Below are positions 16,309-25,480 of a DNA stretch of 64,000 bases, piece by piece. The stretch lies in contig JAQSWQ010000034.1 of NCBI GenBank assembly GCA_029266525.1, forward strand, positions 1 to 64,000. Direction: 5' to 3'. The notes beneath the pieces are model-generated. The model saw nothing but the letters and a program-made list of their open reading frames with translations. It was not told the origin of the DNA and ran no database searches. Positions within the stretch are counted from its first letter, which is position 1; each line of letters opens with the position of its first letter. Both the position numbers and the translations under genes were made by a program. This stretch comes from Microvirga sp. GTDB lineage: Bacteria; Pseudomonadota; Alphaproteobacteria; Rhizobiales; Beijerinckiaceae.

Positions 16309-16665
16309 TCACTCCTTCTCCTGAAGGGCGGCCGTCGCGCGCGCCATCAGCCCTGCGAAGCCATTGAAGAAGGTCGCGAGCTCCATGGTGACGCGCTCGC
16401 GCGCCTCGCCTTGGAGCTCGGCGTGGTCGGGAAGCGTCGAGAGGCGCTGGAGCGCCGGCAGCGCATCGTTGAGCGCAGCGCCCACCGCCGCGAGCTTCTC
16501 GTCGGCCGCCTGCGCCCGCCGGATGCCGTAGTTGAACAGCGCCGCCGCGACATCGGCGAGCTCGAAGGCGCCGTCCTCGCCGGGCTTGAGCACTCCGCCC
16601 GCTTCCAGCGAGGCGAGAAGCTCGGGCGAAAGCTGGAAGGCCTTGCAGACGCCCTCGCGGGTCAT
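16309..16665 (-). CDS. Hypothetical protein, 118 aa
   Basis: The sequence begins MTREGVCKAFQLSPELLASLEAGGVLKPGEDGAFELADVAAALFNYGI, which reads like a small winged-helix or MerR-like DNA-recognition segment (helix, turn, then a Phe-Glu-Leu-Ala-Asp-Val box). It continues as an alpha-helical C-terminal half with heptad-like Leu/Ala spacing. That layout would fit a small dimeric regulator, but no catalytic or classical HTH signature is certain. There is no signal peptide. It precedes the 64-aa gene on the opposite side of a 40-bp gap. The role remains unknown. Confidence 0.6.
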   Translation of the reverse strand: MTREGVCKAFQLSPELLASLEAGGVLKPGEDGAFELADVAAALFNYGIRRAQAADEKLAAVGAALNDALPALQRLSTLPDHAELQGEARERVTMELATFFNGFAGLMARATAALQEKE

Positions 16666-16705
16666 CTTCAGCGCGGCGACGGAGGGTCCGATGAGCGGCG
16701 CTCCG

Positions 16706-16900
16706 TCAATGCGGCTTGCGCCTGTCCGGGCGCGAGGGCGGCGGCGGCGCGGGGAAGCGCCGCGCCTCGATCACGCGCGCGCGGGCGGCCTCGGCAATCT
16801 CGCTCAGCTCGTTCGCGGAGACACGGTCGCTCGTCATGACGAGCCGGATCAGGGGATCGGCCATGAGCTCGGCGAAGTTCGGCTCGGTGCAGCGAAGCAT
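16706..16900 (-). CDS. Small hypothetical protein, 64 aa
   Basis: It is hidden in the track as the tail of a spurious 446-aa frame (16706-18046). The ATG at 16900 has GGGGAGG upstream at normal spacing. The protein MLRCTEPNFAELMADPLIRLVMTSDRVSANELSEIAEAARARVIEARRFP is a compact helical sequence that ends in a Pro/Arg-rich tail. The pattern LIRLVMTSD(R/G)V looks like that of small conserved rhizobial proteins of unknown function. It lies between the 118-aa gene and the sarcosine-oxidase-like gene on the same strand. Confidence 0.6.
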   Translation of the reverse strand: MLRCTEPNFAELMADPLIRLVMTSDRVSANELSEIAEAARARVIEARRFPAPPPPSRPDRRKPH

Positions 16901-16968
16901 GAGGGGCCTCCCCGGCGCGCGACGCGCGATCATAGACCACATCCCGGCCAAGCGCACGCGCCCGGGCG

Positions 16969-18105
16969 TCAGCCGTGGAACCGCCCGAGCCTGAACAGGC
17001 TGAGGTCGAACCGCGGCGCTGCTCCGGTCGCGAAATCGGCCAGCACTTCGCCCATCACGCTCGCGAATTTGTAGCCATGGCCCGAGCAGGGCGAGGCGAC
17101 CACCACCTGCGGCGCGTCGGGCAAGGTGTCGACCACGAAGTGCTCGTCCGGCGTGTTGGTGAAGAGGCAAGCCCTGAGGCTGAGGACCGGCCCGTTCGCG
17201 TCGGGAAAATAGGCGGCGAGCGACTCGCGCAGGCGCGCTTCGTCGCGCGCGGTCGGCTCGCGCGAGAGCTCGTCGGCATGCCCGGTTTCGTGGAGGTGGT
17301 TGTAGACGCCGATCTTGAAGCCCGGGACGCCCCACTCCGGGAAGGTGTACAGCCAGGGATCGCCGTCGATGATGCCGATGGGGCAGCGGCCGAGCCGGAA
17401 ATGCTCGGGCACGAGCGGGCGGAACCAGCCCATGACCTGCCGCTCCGGCACCGCCTTGCCGGCGAGAGCCGGTACGTACTCCGAGATCCAGGCGCCGGTC
17501 GCGAGCACGAGCCGCTCGGCCTCGTAGGCGCCGCGCGCCGTCGTCACGCGCACGGTGCCGGCGTTGGTGATCTCCCAACTCGAGATCGGCTCGCGGGCCC
17601 GGATGTCGGCGCCGGCAGCCAAGGCGAGCTGCACATGGGCGACGATCGCGCGCTCGGAGGCGACGAAGCCGGCGTCCGGCTCCACGACCGCGGCGAAATG
17701 AGCCGGCATGCGAAAGCCGGGATAGCGGGCGCGGAGCTCGGCCGCGCTCAGAAGCTCGTGCTGCAGGTTGTGCTCGCGGCAGGAGGCGAGCGCGCCCTGG
17801 ACGATGCGTCCACGCTCGGGCCCGGCGTCGACGCCGCCCGTGATGAAGAGAAGGCGGTCGCCCCAGGCATGTTCGAGCTCGCGCCACAATTCGTAGGCGC
17901 GGCGCAGCAGGGGCACATAGGAGGGGTGCTCGAAATAGGCGAGACGGATGATCCGGTTCACGCCGTGGGACGAGCCCATGGCGTGCGGGATGTCGAAGCG
18001 CTCGAGGCCGAGCACGCGCTTGCCGCGCTTGGCGAGCTGCCAGCATGTCGCCGTGCCCATGCCCCCGACGCCTGCGACGATCACATCGTAAGGCCCGCCC
18101 GTCAT
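16969..18105 (-). CDS. N-methyltryptophan/sarcosine oxidase-like FAD enzyme
   Basis: This 378-residue flavoprotein of the monomeric sarcosine oxidase family oxidises N-methylated amino acids, releasing formaldehyde and hydrogen peroxide. The FAD dinucleotide-binding motif is VAGVGGMGTATCWQLAKRG at residues about 8-27. The Cys in LRACLFTNTPDEHFVVD matches the position that links covalently to FAD in this family, and SPCSGHGYKFASVMGEVLADF is the conserved C-terminal FAD region. The cupin gene is divergent from it. The substrate could be sarcosine, N-methyltryptophan or another secondary amine; the sequence alone does not decide. Confidence 0.88.
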   Translation of the reverse strand: MTGGPYDVIVAGVGGMGTATCWQLAKRGKRVLGLERFDIPHAMGSSHGVNRIIRLAYFEHPSYVPLLRRAYELWRELEHAWGDRLLFITGGVDAGPERGRIVQGALASCREHNLQHELLSAAELRARYPGFRMPAHFAAVVEPDAGFVASERAIVAHVQLALAAGADIRAREPISSWEITNAGTVRVTTARGAYEAERLVLATGAWISEYVPALAGKAVPERQVMGWFRPLVPEHFRLGRCPIGIIDGDPWLYTFPEWGVPGFKIGVYNHLHETGHADELSREPTARDEARLRESLAAYFPDANGPVLSLRACLFTNTPDEHFVVDTLPDAPQVVVASPCSGHGYKFASVMGEVLADFATGAAPRFDLSLFRLGRFHG

Positions 18106-18173
18106 AACCGCTCCATGATTCGGCTTTATCCGCCGGCGTTTCCAGGCCGGCTCTCTACCGGAGGAGGACGGCG

Positions 18174-18551
18174 ATGAACATCGACCGCGAGTTCGAGGCG
18201 ATCGCCGAGTATTGGTCGCCGCGCGTCGTCGCTGACGCCAACGGCCAATATGTCAAGCTCGCCAAGGTCAAGGGCGAGTTCGTCTGGCACAGCCACGCCG
18301 AGGAGGACGAGTTCTTCCTCGTGCGCCGGGGCACCTTCGTGATCCGCTACCGCAACGGCGAGGAGGTCGTGCTCAACGAAGGCGATTTCCACGTGGTGCC
18401 GCGCGGCGTCGAGCACATGACCGCGGCGCCCGATGAATGCTGGGTCATCTTCATCGAGCCCGCCGCCACGAAGCATACCGGCGACACAGCGAGCGACCGG
18501 ACGAAGTCGATCAGGGAGCAGCTCGCCCATTTGCACCCGTGGGGCGCGTGA
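18174..18551 (+). CDS. Cupin domain protein, 125 aa
   Basis: This is a single beta-barrel cupin. The metal-ligand pattern is visible as WHSHAEEDEFFLVRRG (two His and a Glu), with the second motif His in PRGVEHMTAAPDE. The length fits a minimal one-domain cupin. Such proteins can be isomerases, dioxygenases or sensors, and there is no further clue here. GGAGGACGG lies just before the ATG. It is divergent from the sarcosine-oxidase-like gene and convergent with moaA, separated by 4 bp. Confidence 0.85.
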   Translation: MNIDREFEAIAEYWSPRVVADANGQYVKLAKVKGEFVWHSHAEEDEFFLVRRGTFVIRYRNGEEVVLNEGDFHVVPRGVEHMTAAPDECWVIFIEPAATKHTGDTASDRTKSIREQLAHLHPWGA

Positions 18552-18555
18552 ACGA

Positions 18556-19584
18556 TCACCCGCCGGTGACGCTCATGTGGCGTGCGACGGCGGGGCGGCT
18601 GCGGCGCCGGTCGATGACGAAGTCGTGGCCCTTGGGCTTGCGCGAGATCGCCTCCTCGATCGCCTGCTCGACGGCGTCGTTGGCTTCGGAGAGGCGGAGG
18701 GGCGTGCGCAGATCCGCCGCGTCCTCCTGGCCGAGGCACATGTAGAGCTTGCCGGTGCAGGTGAGCCGCACGCGATTGCAGCTCTCGCAGAAATTATGGG
18801 TCAGCGGGGTGATGAAGCCGAGCTTGCCGCCGGTCTCCTTGACGCGCACGTAGCGCGCGGGCCCGCCGGTGCTCTCGGGCAGATCCTCGAGCGTGTAGCG
18901 GTCCATGAGCCGGGCGCGAACGAGCGACAACGGCAGGTACTGGTCGGCGCGCTGGGTTTCGATCTCGCCGAGCGGCATGACCTCGATCAGCGTGAGGTCC
19001 ATGCCGCGCCCGTGCGCCCACTCGATCAGCGCCTCGATCTCAGTCTCGTTCAAGTCCTTCAGCGCGACGGCGTTGATCTTGACGCGAAGCCCCGCGGCCT
19101 GGGCCGCATCGATGCCCTCCATGACCTTGGCGAAATCTCCCCAGCGCGTGATGCGCCGGAACTTCTCCGGGTCGAGGGTGTCGAGCGAGACGTTGACGCG
19201 CTTGACGCCGTGGCCGGCGAGCTCATGCGCATAGCGGGCGAGCTGCGAGCCGTTGGTCGTCAGCGTCAGCTCGTCGAGCGCCCCCGATTCGAGGTGCCGG
19301 GAGAGGCCGGCGAACAGCGTCATGATGTTGCGCCGCACAAGCGGCTCGCCGCCGGTGAGGCGGAGCTTGCGCACGCCGCGCTCGACGAAGACCGTGCAGA
19401 GCCGGTCGAGCTCCTCCAATGTGAGGAGGTCGCGCTTCGGGAGGAAATTCATATCCTCCGACATGCAATAGAAGCAGCGGAAATCGCAGCGGTCAGTCAC
19501 CGAGACGCGCAGATAGGTGATTGCCCGCCGGAACGGATCGACGAGCGGCCGCGCGGCGGCGGATGGACCGGGTTGACCCCACAT
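18556..19584 (-). CDS. moaA: GTP 3',8-cyclase MoaA
   Basis: This radical-SAM enzyme of molybdenum cofactor biosynthesis converts GTP to 3',8-cyclo-7,8-dihydro-GTP. At 342 residues it is family length. The N-terminal [4Fe-4S]/SAM motif is [11 protein letters not shown]. The C-terminal cluster that binds GTP is [22 protein letters not shown]. The protein ends in VTGG, matching the C-terminal double glycine that is functionally important in MoaA. The gene stands alone, divergent from the DUF971 gene. Molybdopterin is needed by the CoxL-type enzyme at the end of this window. Confidence 0.97.
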   Translation of the reverse strand: MWGQPGPSAAARPLVDPFRRAITYLRVSVTDRCDFRCFYCMSEDMNFLPKRDLLTLEELDRLCTVFVERGVRKLRLTGGEPLVRRNIMTLFAGLSRHLESGALDELTLTTNGSQLARYAHELAGHGVKRVNVSLDTLDPEKFRRITRWGDFAKVMEGIDAAQAAGLRVKINAVALKDLNETEIEALIEWAHGRGMDLTLIEVMPLGEIETQRADQYLPLSLVRARLMDRYTLEDLPESTGGPARYVRVKETGGKLGFITPLTHNFCESCNRVRLTCTGKLYMCLGQEDAADLRTPLRLSEANDAVEQAIEEAISRKPKGHDFVIDRRRSRPAVARHMSVTGG

Positions 19585-19692
19585 GAACGCGTTCGCTTCC
19601 CTGAAGCTTCTCGATTATGCGCTAATCTAGTGCGCCCAAGGCCGGCGTCAAAGCGCAGACGCCTTCTAGCACGGAATTCGAGGGCCTGTTCG

Positions 19693-20067
19693 ATGCATCC
19701 GAAACGGTGGCCGGCCGAGATCCGGCTCGCCAAGGACAAGCGCGCGCTCAAGGTCGCCTTCGACGATGGCGCTGCCTTCGAGCTTCCGGCCGAATATCTG
19801 CGGGTCACGAGCCCCTCGGCCGAGGTGCAAGGGCACAGCCCCTCCGAGCGCAAGACCGTGCCCGGCAAGCGCAACGTCGAGATCATTGGGGTCGAGCCGG
19901 TCGGGAACTACGCGGTCAAGCTCGTCTTCGACGACATGCATTCGACCGGCATTTACGGCTGGGACTACCTCTACGACCTCGGCGCCAAGCACGACGAGCG
20001 CTGGGCCGACTATCTAGCCGAGCTCAAGGCCAAGGGCCTCTCGCGAGACCCGCCGCGGCGTTCTTGA
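19693..20067 (+). CDS. DUF971 (gamma-butyrobetaine-hydroxylase N-terminal-like) protein
   Basis: This 124-residue protein has the DUF971 pattern: WPAEIRLAKDKRALKVAFDDG, then ELPAEYLRVTSPSAEVQGH, NVEIIGVEPVGNYAVKLVFDDMHSTGIYGWDYLYDLG. In eukaryotes this fold is the N-terminal part of carnitine-pathway hydroxylases; bacterial stand-alone forms are often found near iron-sulfur carrier genes. The track shows it fused to a spurious 544-aa frame; the ATG at 19693 gives the proper domain. It is divergent from moaA and 34 bp upstream of the tRNA-Val gene. The function is unproven. Confidence 0.85.
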   Translation: MHPKRWPAEIRLAKDKRALKVAFDDGAAFELPAEYLRVTSPSAEVQGHSPSERKTVPGKRNVEIIGVEPVGNYAVKLVFDDMHSTGIYGWDYLYDLGAKHDERWADYLAELKAKGLSRDPPRRS

Positions 20068-20101
20068 CGCCCCCTGCGGGCGTCCTTAGGTAGGACCGAC
20101 C

Positions 20102-20176
20102 GGGCGCGTAGCTCAGCGGGAGAGCATTCGCTTCACACGCGAAGGGTCACAGGTTCAATCCCTGTCGCGCCCACCA
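20102..20176 (+). tRNA. tRNA-Val (anticodon CAC)
   Basis: A complete cloverleaf can be drawn. The acceptor stem is GGGCGCG with CGCGCCC, the D arm GCTC/GAGC, the anticodon arm TTCGC-TTCACAC-GCGAA with CAC at 20134-20136, and the T arm ACAGG-TTCAATC-CCTGT, with a 5-base variable region and an encoded CCA at 20174-20176. It reads valine codon GTG. No integrated element is attached to its 3' end. Confidence 0.97.
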
Positions 20177-20205
20177 GCCGGCTCGTTGACAAGCTTGCTC
20201 GCCGC

Positions 20206-20901
20206 TCAGGCGGCGCTCGCGGCGAGCTCCGCGCCCATGAGGCTGCGCACCGCCGGAAACAGCTCGTCGAAATGATCAATGACGAGATCGGGCCCGTGCT
20301 CGCGGATCGGGCGGTCCGGATAGCCGAAGCTGACGCAGACGACCGGGATTCCGGCGGCCTTCGCCGCGGCGACGTCCGAATAGCTGTCGCCGACCATGAC
20401 CGCCCGGCCCGGATCGCCGCCGGCCCGCTCGATCGTCAGGGTCAGGTGGCGCGGGTCGGGCTTGAACCACGCAAAGGTGTCGCGCCCGCAGATGGTCGCG
20501 AAGCGGTCGGCGACGCCGAGCGCCCGCAGCAGCTTCACCGAATGCGCCTGCATCTTGTTGGTGCAGATGGCGAGGCGGAAGCCGTCGCGCTCGAGCCGGT
20601 CGAGCGCCGCGAGCGCGCCCGGATAGAGCCTGGTCGCGACGCAGAGGTTCTCGCCGTAATAGGCGAGGAAGCGTCGATAGAGCTCCTCGATCAGCGCCGG
20701 CGTCGGCTCGCGCTTCGCCGCCTCGAAGCCCCTTTGCAGGAGCCCGCGGCCGCCGGCCGAGATCATGTCGCCGGCCTCGGCCACGGGAAGCGGGGGGATG
20801 CCCTCCTGGCCGAGGATGACGTTCAGCGTCGCGACGAGGTCGTGTGCGGTGTCGGCGAGCGTTCCGTCGAGATCGAAGACGGCGACCGGGGATTTTGACA
20901 T
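20206..20901 (-). CDS. gph: Phosphoglycolate phosphatase (HAD family)
   Basis: This 231-residue HAD-superfamily phosphatase has motif I VFDLDGTLADTAHDL (nucleophile Asp and acid Asp), motif II in AICTNK, the lysine in WFKPDPRHL, and motif IV VMVGDSYSDVAAAKAAGIPVV. The small alpha-helical cap is inserted after motif I. This pattern fits Gph, which dephosphorylates 2-phosphoglycolate formed during DNA repair or photorespiration. Other HAD substrates remain possible. It is transcribed alone, convergent with the tRNA. Confidence 0.85.
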   Translation of the reverse strand: MSKSPVAVFDLDGTLADTAHDLVATLNVILGQEGIPPLPVAEAGDMISAGGRGLLQRGFEAAKREPTPALIEELYRRFLAYYGENLCVATRLYPGALAALDRLERDGFRLAICTNKMQAHSVKLLRALGVADRFATICGRDTFAWFKPDPRHLTLTIERAGGDPGRAVMVGDSYSDVAAAKAAGIPVVCVSFGYPDRPIREHGPDLVIDHFDELFPAVRSLMGAELAASAA

Positions 20902-20993
20902 CGAACCTCGCTAGGGAGCGCCGGCGGCGCGATCAAGGCAGCGCAAGGGTGCTATCCTCGCCTCGATTCGGTTAACGGCCGCTGGAGGCTTTC

Positions 20994-21452
20994 ATGCAAC
21001 AGTCCGGACCGTGCCTGCTCGCAGCCGTGGCGGCGGCCGGGCTCCACGCGGGCCCCGCCCTTGCGGCCTCCTACGATTTCGTGCCTGCCCCGCAGGCCGA
21101 TCTCAACCGCATGTACCGCATCGACAAGGCGACCGGCGAGGTCATCTCCTGCCAGTACTACCTACAGGAGGGCACGATCGGGGTCACCCTGTGCTTCGGC
21201 CCGGGCGAGGGCGCGGGCGCGCAGGCTGCCGGCGAATACGGCCTCGTGCCGTCGCGCCACACCAAGGAGGCCGGGGTGTTCCGGGTCAACTACCGCAGCG
21301 GCGAGATGAGCGTCTGCTACGTGCTCGAGGACAAGGTCGTGTGCACGCCGCAAGCCGGCCCGGAAGCGGCGGCACCCCAGGCCGCGGGGGCTCCCCCGAG
21401 CGCGCCCGCGACGCCCGGACCGGCCGGCCCGCGCGCTCCTGGAAGACCCTGA
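20994..21452 (+). CDS. Secreted hypothetical protein, 152 aa
   Basis: An N-terminal signal peptide (LLAAVAAAGLHAGPALAA) is followed by a domain of about 90 residues containing YDFVPAPQADLNRMYRIDKATGEVISCQYYLQEGTIGVTLCFGPGEGAG and later MSVCYVLEDKVVCTP. Four cysteines in the mature part could form disulfides. The last 40 residues are a Pro/Ala-rich tail. It is probably periplasmic. The family is unknown to me and no enzymatic motif is seen. Confidence 0.75.
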   Translation: MQQSGPCLLAAVAAAGLHAGPALAASYDFVPAPQADLNRMYRIDKATGEVISCQYYLQEGTIGVTLCFGPGEGAGAQAAGEYGLVPSRHTKEAGVFRVNYRSGEMSVCYVLEDKVVCTPQAGPEAAAPQAAGAPPSAPATPGPAGPRAPGRP

Positions 21453-21522
21453 CGACGGCGCGCTTTCGTCGCTTCCGCGCCGGGAGTAGAACCGCGCGAT
21501 CCTCGTCCAAAGGACCGCGGCC

Positions 21523-22971
21523 ATGAAGCTCAACGATCCCTCCCTCCTCATCGAGCGCTGCTTTGTCGGCGGCGCCTGGACCGGCGAGCCCGCGACGCCG
21601 GTGACCAATCCCGCCACCGGCGAGACGATCGCCAGGGTGCCGCGCTTCGGCGGTGCCGAGGCGACTGAAGCCGTCGAGGCGGCGGAGAGGGCCTTTCCGG
21701 CCTGGTCGAAGAAGACCGCGAAGGAGCGCTCGGCGATCCTGCGCCGCTGGTTCGAGCTGATGATCGCGAACAAGGACGATATCGCCCTCATCATGACCAG
21801 CGAGCAGGGCAAGCCCCTCGCCGAGGCGAAGGGCGAGGTCGAGTACGCCGCCTCCTTCATCGAGTTCTACGCCGAGGAGGCGAAGCGCGTTTACGGCGAG
21901 ACCATCCCGAGCCACCGGGCGGACGCCCGCATCATGGTGATCCGGCAGCCCGTCGGGGTCGTCGCCGCCATCACGCCCTGGAATTTCCCCGCCGCCATGA
22001 TCACGCGCAAGGTCTCGCCGGCGCTCGCCGCTGGTTGCTCGGCGGTCGTAAAGCCTGCGGGCGAGACGCCGCTCACCGCGCTTGCCCTCGGCGTTCTCGC
22101 GGAGCGGGCCGGCATGCCGGCGGGCGTGCTCAACCTCATCACCGGCAAGTCGGCTGAGATCGGCGAGGTGCTGACCTCCCACCCTGCGGTGCGCTTCGTC
22201 GGCTTCACCGGCTCGACGGACGTCGGCAAGATCCTCATGCGCCAGGCGGCCTCGACGGTGAAGAAGGTGGGATTGGAGCTCGGCGGCAACGCGCCTTTCA
22301 TCGTCTTCGACGACGCCGATCTCGATGCGGCCGTCGAGGGCGCGATCGTCTCGAAATTCCGCAATATGGGCCAGACCTGCGTCTGCGCGAACCGCATCTA
22401 TGCGCAGGACGGCATCTACGACGACTTCGTCTCGAAGCTCGCCAAGAAGGTCATGGACCTGAAGGTCGGCAACGGCGTCGAGGTCGGCGTCGTGCAGGGG
22501 CCGCTCATCAACATGGACGCGGTCGAGAAAGTGGAGCACCACATTGCCGACGCGGTCGGGCAGGGCGCGCGCGTGGTGGTCGGCGGTAAGCGCCACCCGC
22601 TCGGGCGCACCTTCTTCGAGCCGACCGTCCTCGCGAACGTCACGACGAGGATGCTGATCACCCAGGAGGAGACCTTCGGGCCGGTCGCGCCGGTCTACCG
22701 ATTCAAGGACGAGGCGGAGGCGGTCGCCCAGGCGAACGCGACGCCTTTCGGCCTCGCGGCCTATTTCTATGCCCGCGACCTCGGCCGCGTCTTCCGCGTC
22801 GCGGAAGGGCTCGAATACGGCATGGTCGGCATCAACACCGGCGCCATCTCGACCGAGCTCGCCCCCTTCGGCGGCGTCAAGGAATCGGGCATCGGCCGCG
22901 AAGGCTCCCGCCACGGCATCGAGGAGTTCACGGAGATCAAGTACATGCTGCTCGCCGGTCTCGACGCATGA
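21523..22971 (+). CDS. gabD: NAD(P)-dependent succinate-semialdehyde dehydrogenase
   Basis: This 482-residue aldehyde dehydrogenase has VAAITPWNFPAAMITRKVSPALAAGCSAVVKPAGETPLTA, the Glu region VGLELGGNAPFIVFDDADLDAAVEGA, and the catalytic Cys in GQTCVCANRIY. The C-terminal SSADH-like segment EYGMVGINTGAISTELAPFGGVKESGIGREGSRHGIEEFTEIKYM matches GabD. It would oxidise succinate semialdehyde to succinate in 4-aminobutyrate breakdown. Related ALDH subfamilies such as glutarate-semialdehyde dehydrogenase look alike. Its stop overlaps the next ATG (ATGA). Confidence 0.9.
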   Translation: MKLNDPSLLIERCFVGGAWTGEPATPVTNPATGETIARVPRFGGAEATEAVEAAERAFPAWSKKTAKERSAILRRWFELMIANKDDIALIMTSEQGKPLAEAKGEVEYAASFIEFYAEEAKRVYGETIPSHRADARIMVIRQPVGVVAAITPWNFPAAMITRKVSPALAAGCSAVVKPAGETPLTALALGVLAERAGMPAGVLNLITGKSAEIGEVLTSHPAVRFVGFTGSTDVGKILMRQAASTVKKVGLELGGNAPFIVFDDADLDAAVEGAIVSKFRNMGQTCVCANRIYAQDGIYDDFVSKLAKKVMDLKVGNGVEVGVVQGPLINMDAVEKVEHHIADAVGQGARVVVGGKRHPLGRTFFEPTVLANVTTRMLITQEETFGPVAPVYRFKDEAEAVAQANATPFGLAAYFYARDLGRVFRVAEGLEYGMVGINTGAISTELAPFGGVKESGIGREGSRHGIEEFTEIKYMLLAGLDA

Positions 22972-23561
22972 CGTCCTGGCTTCTCGCGCTTCCTACGCTC
23001 CTCCTCGCGAGCGCCGCGCAGGCCCAGACGCCGGCGTCGCGCTACACCGAGCTCGTGGGAGGGCGGTGCAAGTTCGTCTCGATCGAGAAGGAGACGAACG
23101 AGGATCAGGTGAAGCGCTGCCCCGGGCATGGCGGCGCCGAGGTCGAGACGCTCGCGAGCCACACGCGCCTCCACATCAGCTACCGCTTTTCGAAGACGCA
23201 GGTCGCAAAGGACGTCGTCGCCGCCTGGAGCGCCGGCAAGACCGTCGAGTGGCGAGGCTTGAAGTCCAACAAGGGCTTCCAGCCCTATGCCAGCATCGTG
23301 CGCCTGCTGCTGAAGGATCCCGAGAGCGAGAAGCCAGACGCCGATGCCGAGATCCTGGCGGTGATCCGCTTCGACCCGCGCGAGGCGGAGGCCTGCGTCA
23401 TTGCCTTCCTCGACTCGCGCGCCAACAAAGACGCAAACGGGCTCGCCCGCGCCACGGCGGACCGGCTGGGGCCGGAATTCGACTGCCGCTCCGATAAGCC
23501 GGCAGTGGTCGGCACGAGCACGCGCTGGACGACCGAGCTGATGAGGCCCCGCGGCTCTTAG
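22968..23561 (+). CDS. Secreted hypothetical protein, 197 aa
   Basis: It starts by ATGA overlap with gabD, so it is cotranslated. Residues 1-20 are a signal peptide (WLLALPTLLLASAAQAQ). The mature part (YTELVGGRCKFVSIEKETNEDQVKRCPGHGGAEVETLASHTRLHISYRF) has paired Cys residues, then charged helices and VIRFDPREAEACVIAFLDSRANKDANGLARATADRLGPEFDC. It looks like a periplasmic protein of the kind common in Rhizobiales genomes with no assigned role. There is no enzymatic motif. The link to gabD may only reflect compact gene packing. Confidence 0.75.
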   Translation: MTSWLLALPTLLLASAAQAQTPASRYTELVGGRCKFVSIEKETNEDQVKRCPGHGGAEVETLASHTRLHISYRFSKTQVAKDVVAAWSAGKTVEWRGLKSNKGFQPYASIVRLLLKDPESEKPDADAEILAVIRFDPREAEACVIAFLDSRANKDANGLARATADRLGPEFDCRSDKPAVVGTSTRWTTELMRPRGS

Positions 23562-23603
23562 AACATGGTTCCCCGCCAAAGCGGGCTCCGGTTCGCGGTG
23601 CTC

Positions 23604-25415
23604 TTAGGCGAGCCGCACCGATTCGGGTGGCGCGAAGGGCGTCTTGGCGCGGCCGCGGATCGGCGCCGCCAGACGAAGCTCGAATCCTTCCGGCGGGAAG
23701 CGCGTGTCGACCTCGGCCTGGAGCTGTGCCGCGAGCACGCGATTGAGGAGCCGGGAGCCGAAGCCGAGCCGTCGCGGCACGGCCGCCGGCGGTCCGCCGC
23801 GCTCGATCCAAGCCAGGCGGAGCGTCGAAGCGTCGGAACCGCCGGCCGGGGGTTCCAGCGTCCAGGTCACTTGCAGTCTGCCGCCGGTCCGCGAGAGCGC
23901 GCCGTATTTCGCGGCATTGGTGGTGAGCTCGTGGATCGCCATGCCGAGCGGCACCGCTTCCTCGCTCGCAAGCTCGACGAGCGGGCCCTCGAGCGCGATG
24001 CGCGGCCGCGCCGGGTCGTCATAGGGACCAAGCTCGCGCTCCAGCATCTGGCGCAGCGAGGCCGTCTGCCAGGCGCCCTCGGTGAGGAGGTCGTGGGTCT
24101 TGGCGAGGGAGATCACGCGGCCGGCGAAGGCCGCCGCGAAATGCTCGGGCGAGGGCGCCGAGCGCGCCGTCGCGCCGACGATGGCCTGCACCGTCGCGAG
24201 CGTGTTCTTCACCCGGTGGTGAAGCTCGCGAATGAGGAGTTCCTGCCGCTCCTCGATGCGCTTGCGCTCGGTGACGTCGAGCACCACGCCGGTGATGCCG
24301 GACAGGCTGCCGTCGGGACGCGAGGTGGCGAAGCCCATGGTGACGAGCCAGCAAGTGACGCCGTCATGCGGCCGCGTGTAGCGGTACTCGACGCGGTACC
24401 GTGTGCGGCCCTGGGCGGCATGGTCGATCGTCGCCTCAGCCCTGGCGAGGTCGTCCTGGTCGACGAAGCTCCGCAGCCGCGCGCGGGTCATCGTCTCACC
24501 CTCGCGAAACCCGAAGATCTCGCGGGCTCGCGGCGAGAAGCTCATGAGGTCGGTGGCCGCATCCCATTGCCAGTCGCCCATATTGGCGGCAGCAAGCGCG
24601 AGCCGGTGGCGTTCGATCGAATCCTGCAGCTCGGTCACGTCGTCGAAGGTGGCGACCGCCGTGACCACCTCGCCATGCTCGTTCCTCGTCGGGCGCGCGC
24701 TCACCATGAACTTCGCTACCGAGCCGTCGCCGCGGCGATAAAGCATCGGCTCTCGCTCCACTTCTTCCCCGCGCGTCAGGGCGCGCATGATCGGGTAGTC
24801 CTCCGGCGTGTAGAGGGAGCCGTCGGCGTGCAACGCGCCGAATTGCCGGAACGTCGAGAGGTCCTGGCCTGCCTCGACGCCGCGACCGAGGAGCCCGACC
24901 GCGGCGGCGTTGTGCAGGACGATCCGGCCGCCGGGCTCCGCCACCACGACACCCGTCGGCAGCTGTTGGATGATCGCCTCGAGCAGGGCGTGCTCGTATT
25001 CCGGCTGGCCGAGCAGGTTCTCCTGCTCCGTCTCGGCCGTCCTGCGGGCGGAGATATCGCGGAAGAATACCGCCACGCCGGTCTCGATCGGATAGGCCCT
25101 CGCCTCGAACCAGGCCCGGAGCGGCGGGTAGAACTGCTCGCAGGCGGCGGCCGCTCCGTTCATCGCGGCGTTGCACGTCTCCCAGAAGGCGCTCTCGCGC
25201 CCCTCCGGGAACGCGTCCCAGATCGAGCGGCCGATGAGGTCCCGGCCCTGTGCAATCTGATCCCGGGCGCGCCGGTTGAGATAGGCGAAGCGCCACTCCC
25301 GATCGAGCACGAAGACGCTGTCGGTGGTCGCTTCGAGCACGGTCTCGAGCGAGAGACCGCGCGGAGGCGAGCCCTCGGGCGCATGCGGCTTCTTGTTCGA
25401 AGCGTGCTGTTTCAT
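23604..25415 (-). CDS. PAS-domain HWE-family sensor histidine kinase
   Basis: This 603-residue soluble kinase has three PAS domains: about 25-135 (TTDSVFVLDREWRFAYLNRRARDQI), about 150-265 (LPTGVVVAEPGGRIVLHNAAAVGLL) and a PAS_3 type at about 280-395 (MGDWQWDAATDLMSFSPRAREIFGF). The HWE dimerisation motif RELHHRVKNTLATVQAI follows, with His399-His400. The ATPase domain carries HELTTNAAKYGALS and the WIE signature of the HWE family in LAWIERGGPP. No membrane segments are seen, so it senses a cytoplasmic cue. No response regulator is adjacent, so it is an orphan that may feed the general stress response or another relay. Confidence 0.9.
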   Translation of the reverse strand: MKQHASNKKPHAPEGSPPRGLSLETVLEATTDSVFVLDREWRFAYLNRRARDQIAQGRDLIGRSIWDAFPEGRESAFWETCNAAMNGAAAACEQFYPPLRAWFEARAYPIETGVAVFFRDISARRTAETEQENLLGQPEYEHALLEAIIQQLPTGVVVAEPGGRIVLHNAAAVGLLGRGVEAGQDLSTFRQFGALHADGSLYTPEDYPIMRALTRGEEVEREPMLYRRGDGSVAKFMVSARPTRNEHGEVVTAVATFDDVTELQDSIERHRLALAAANMGDWQWDAATDLMSFSPRAREIFGFREGETMTRARLRSFVDQDDLARAEATIDHAAQGRTRYRVEYRYTRPHDGVTCWLVTMGFATSRPDGSLSGITGVVLDVTERKRIEERQELLIRELHHRVKNTLATVQAIVGATARSAPSPEHFAAAFAGRVISLAKTHDLLTEGAWQTASLRQMLERELGPYDDPARPRIALEGPLVELASEEAVPLGMAIHELTTNAAKYGALSRTGGRLQVTWTLEPPAGGSDASTLRLAWIERGGPPAAVPRRLGFGSRLLNRVLAAQLQAEVDTRFPPEGFELRLAAPIRGRAKTPFAPPESVRLA

Positions 25416-25480
25416 CGGCGCGGCATAGGGCAGGGCGCTTGGCGAGGAAAGGGCGGGCCGCAGGCCGGTGCGCAGCCTTG

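Noticed and set aside
20102-20176. tRNA-Val as an integration site for a mobile element
   Set aside because: No integrase, repeated tRNA 3' end or composition change was seen next to it.
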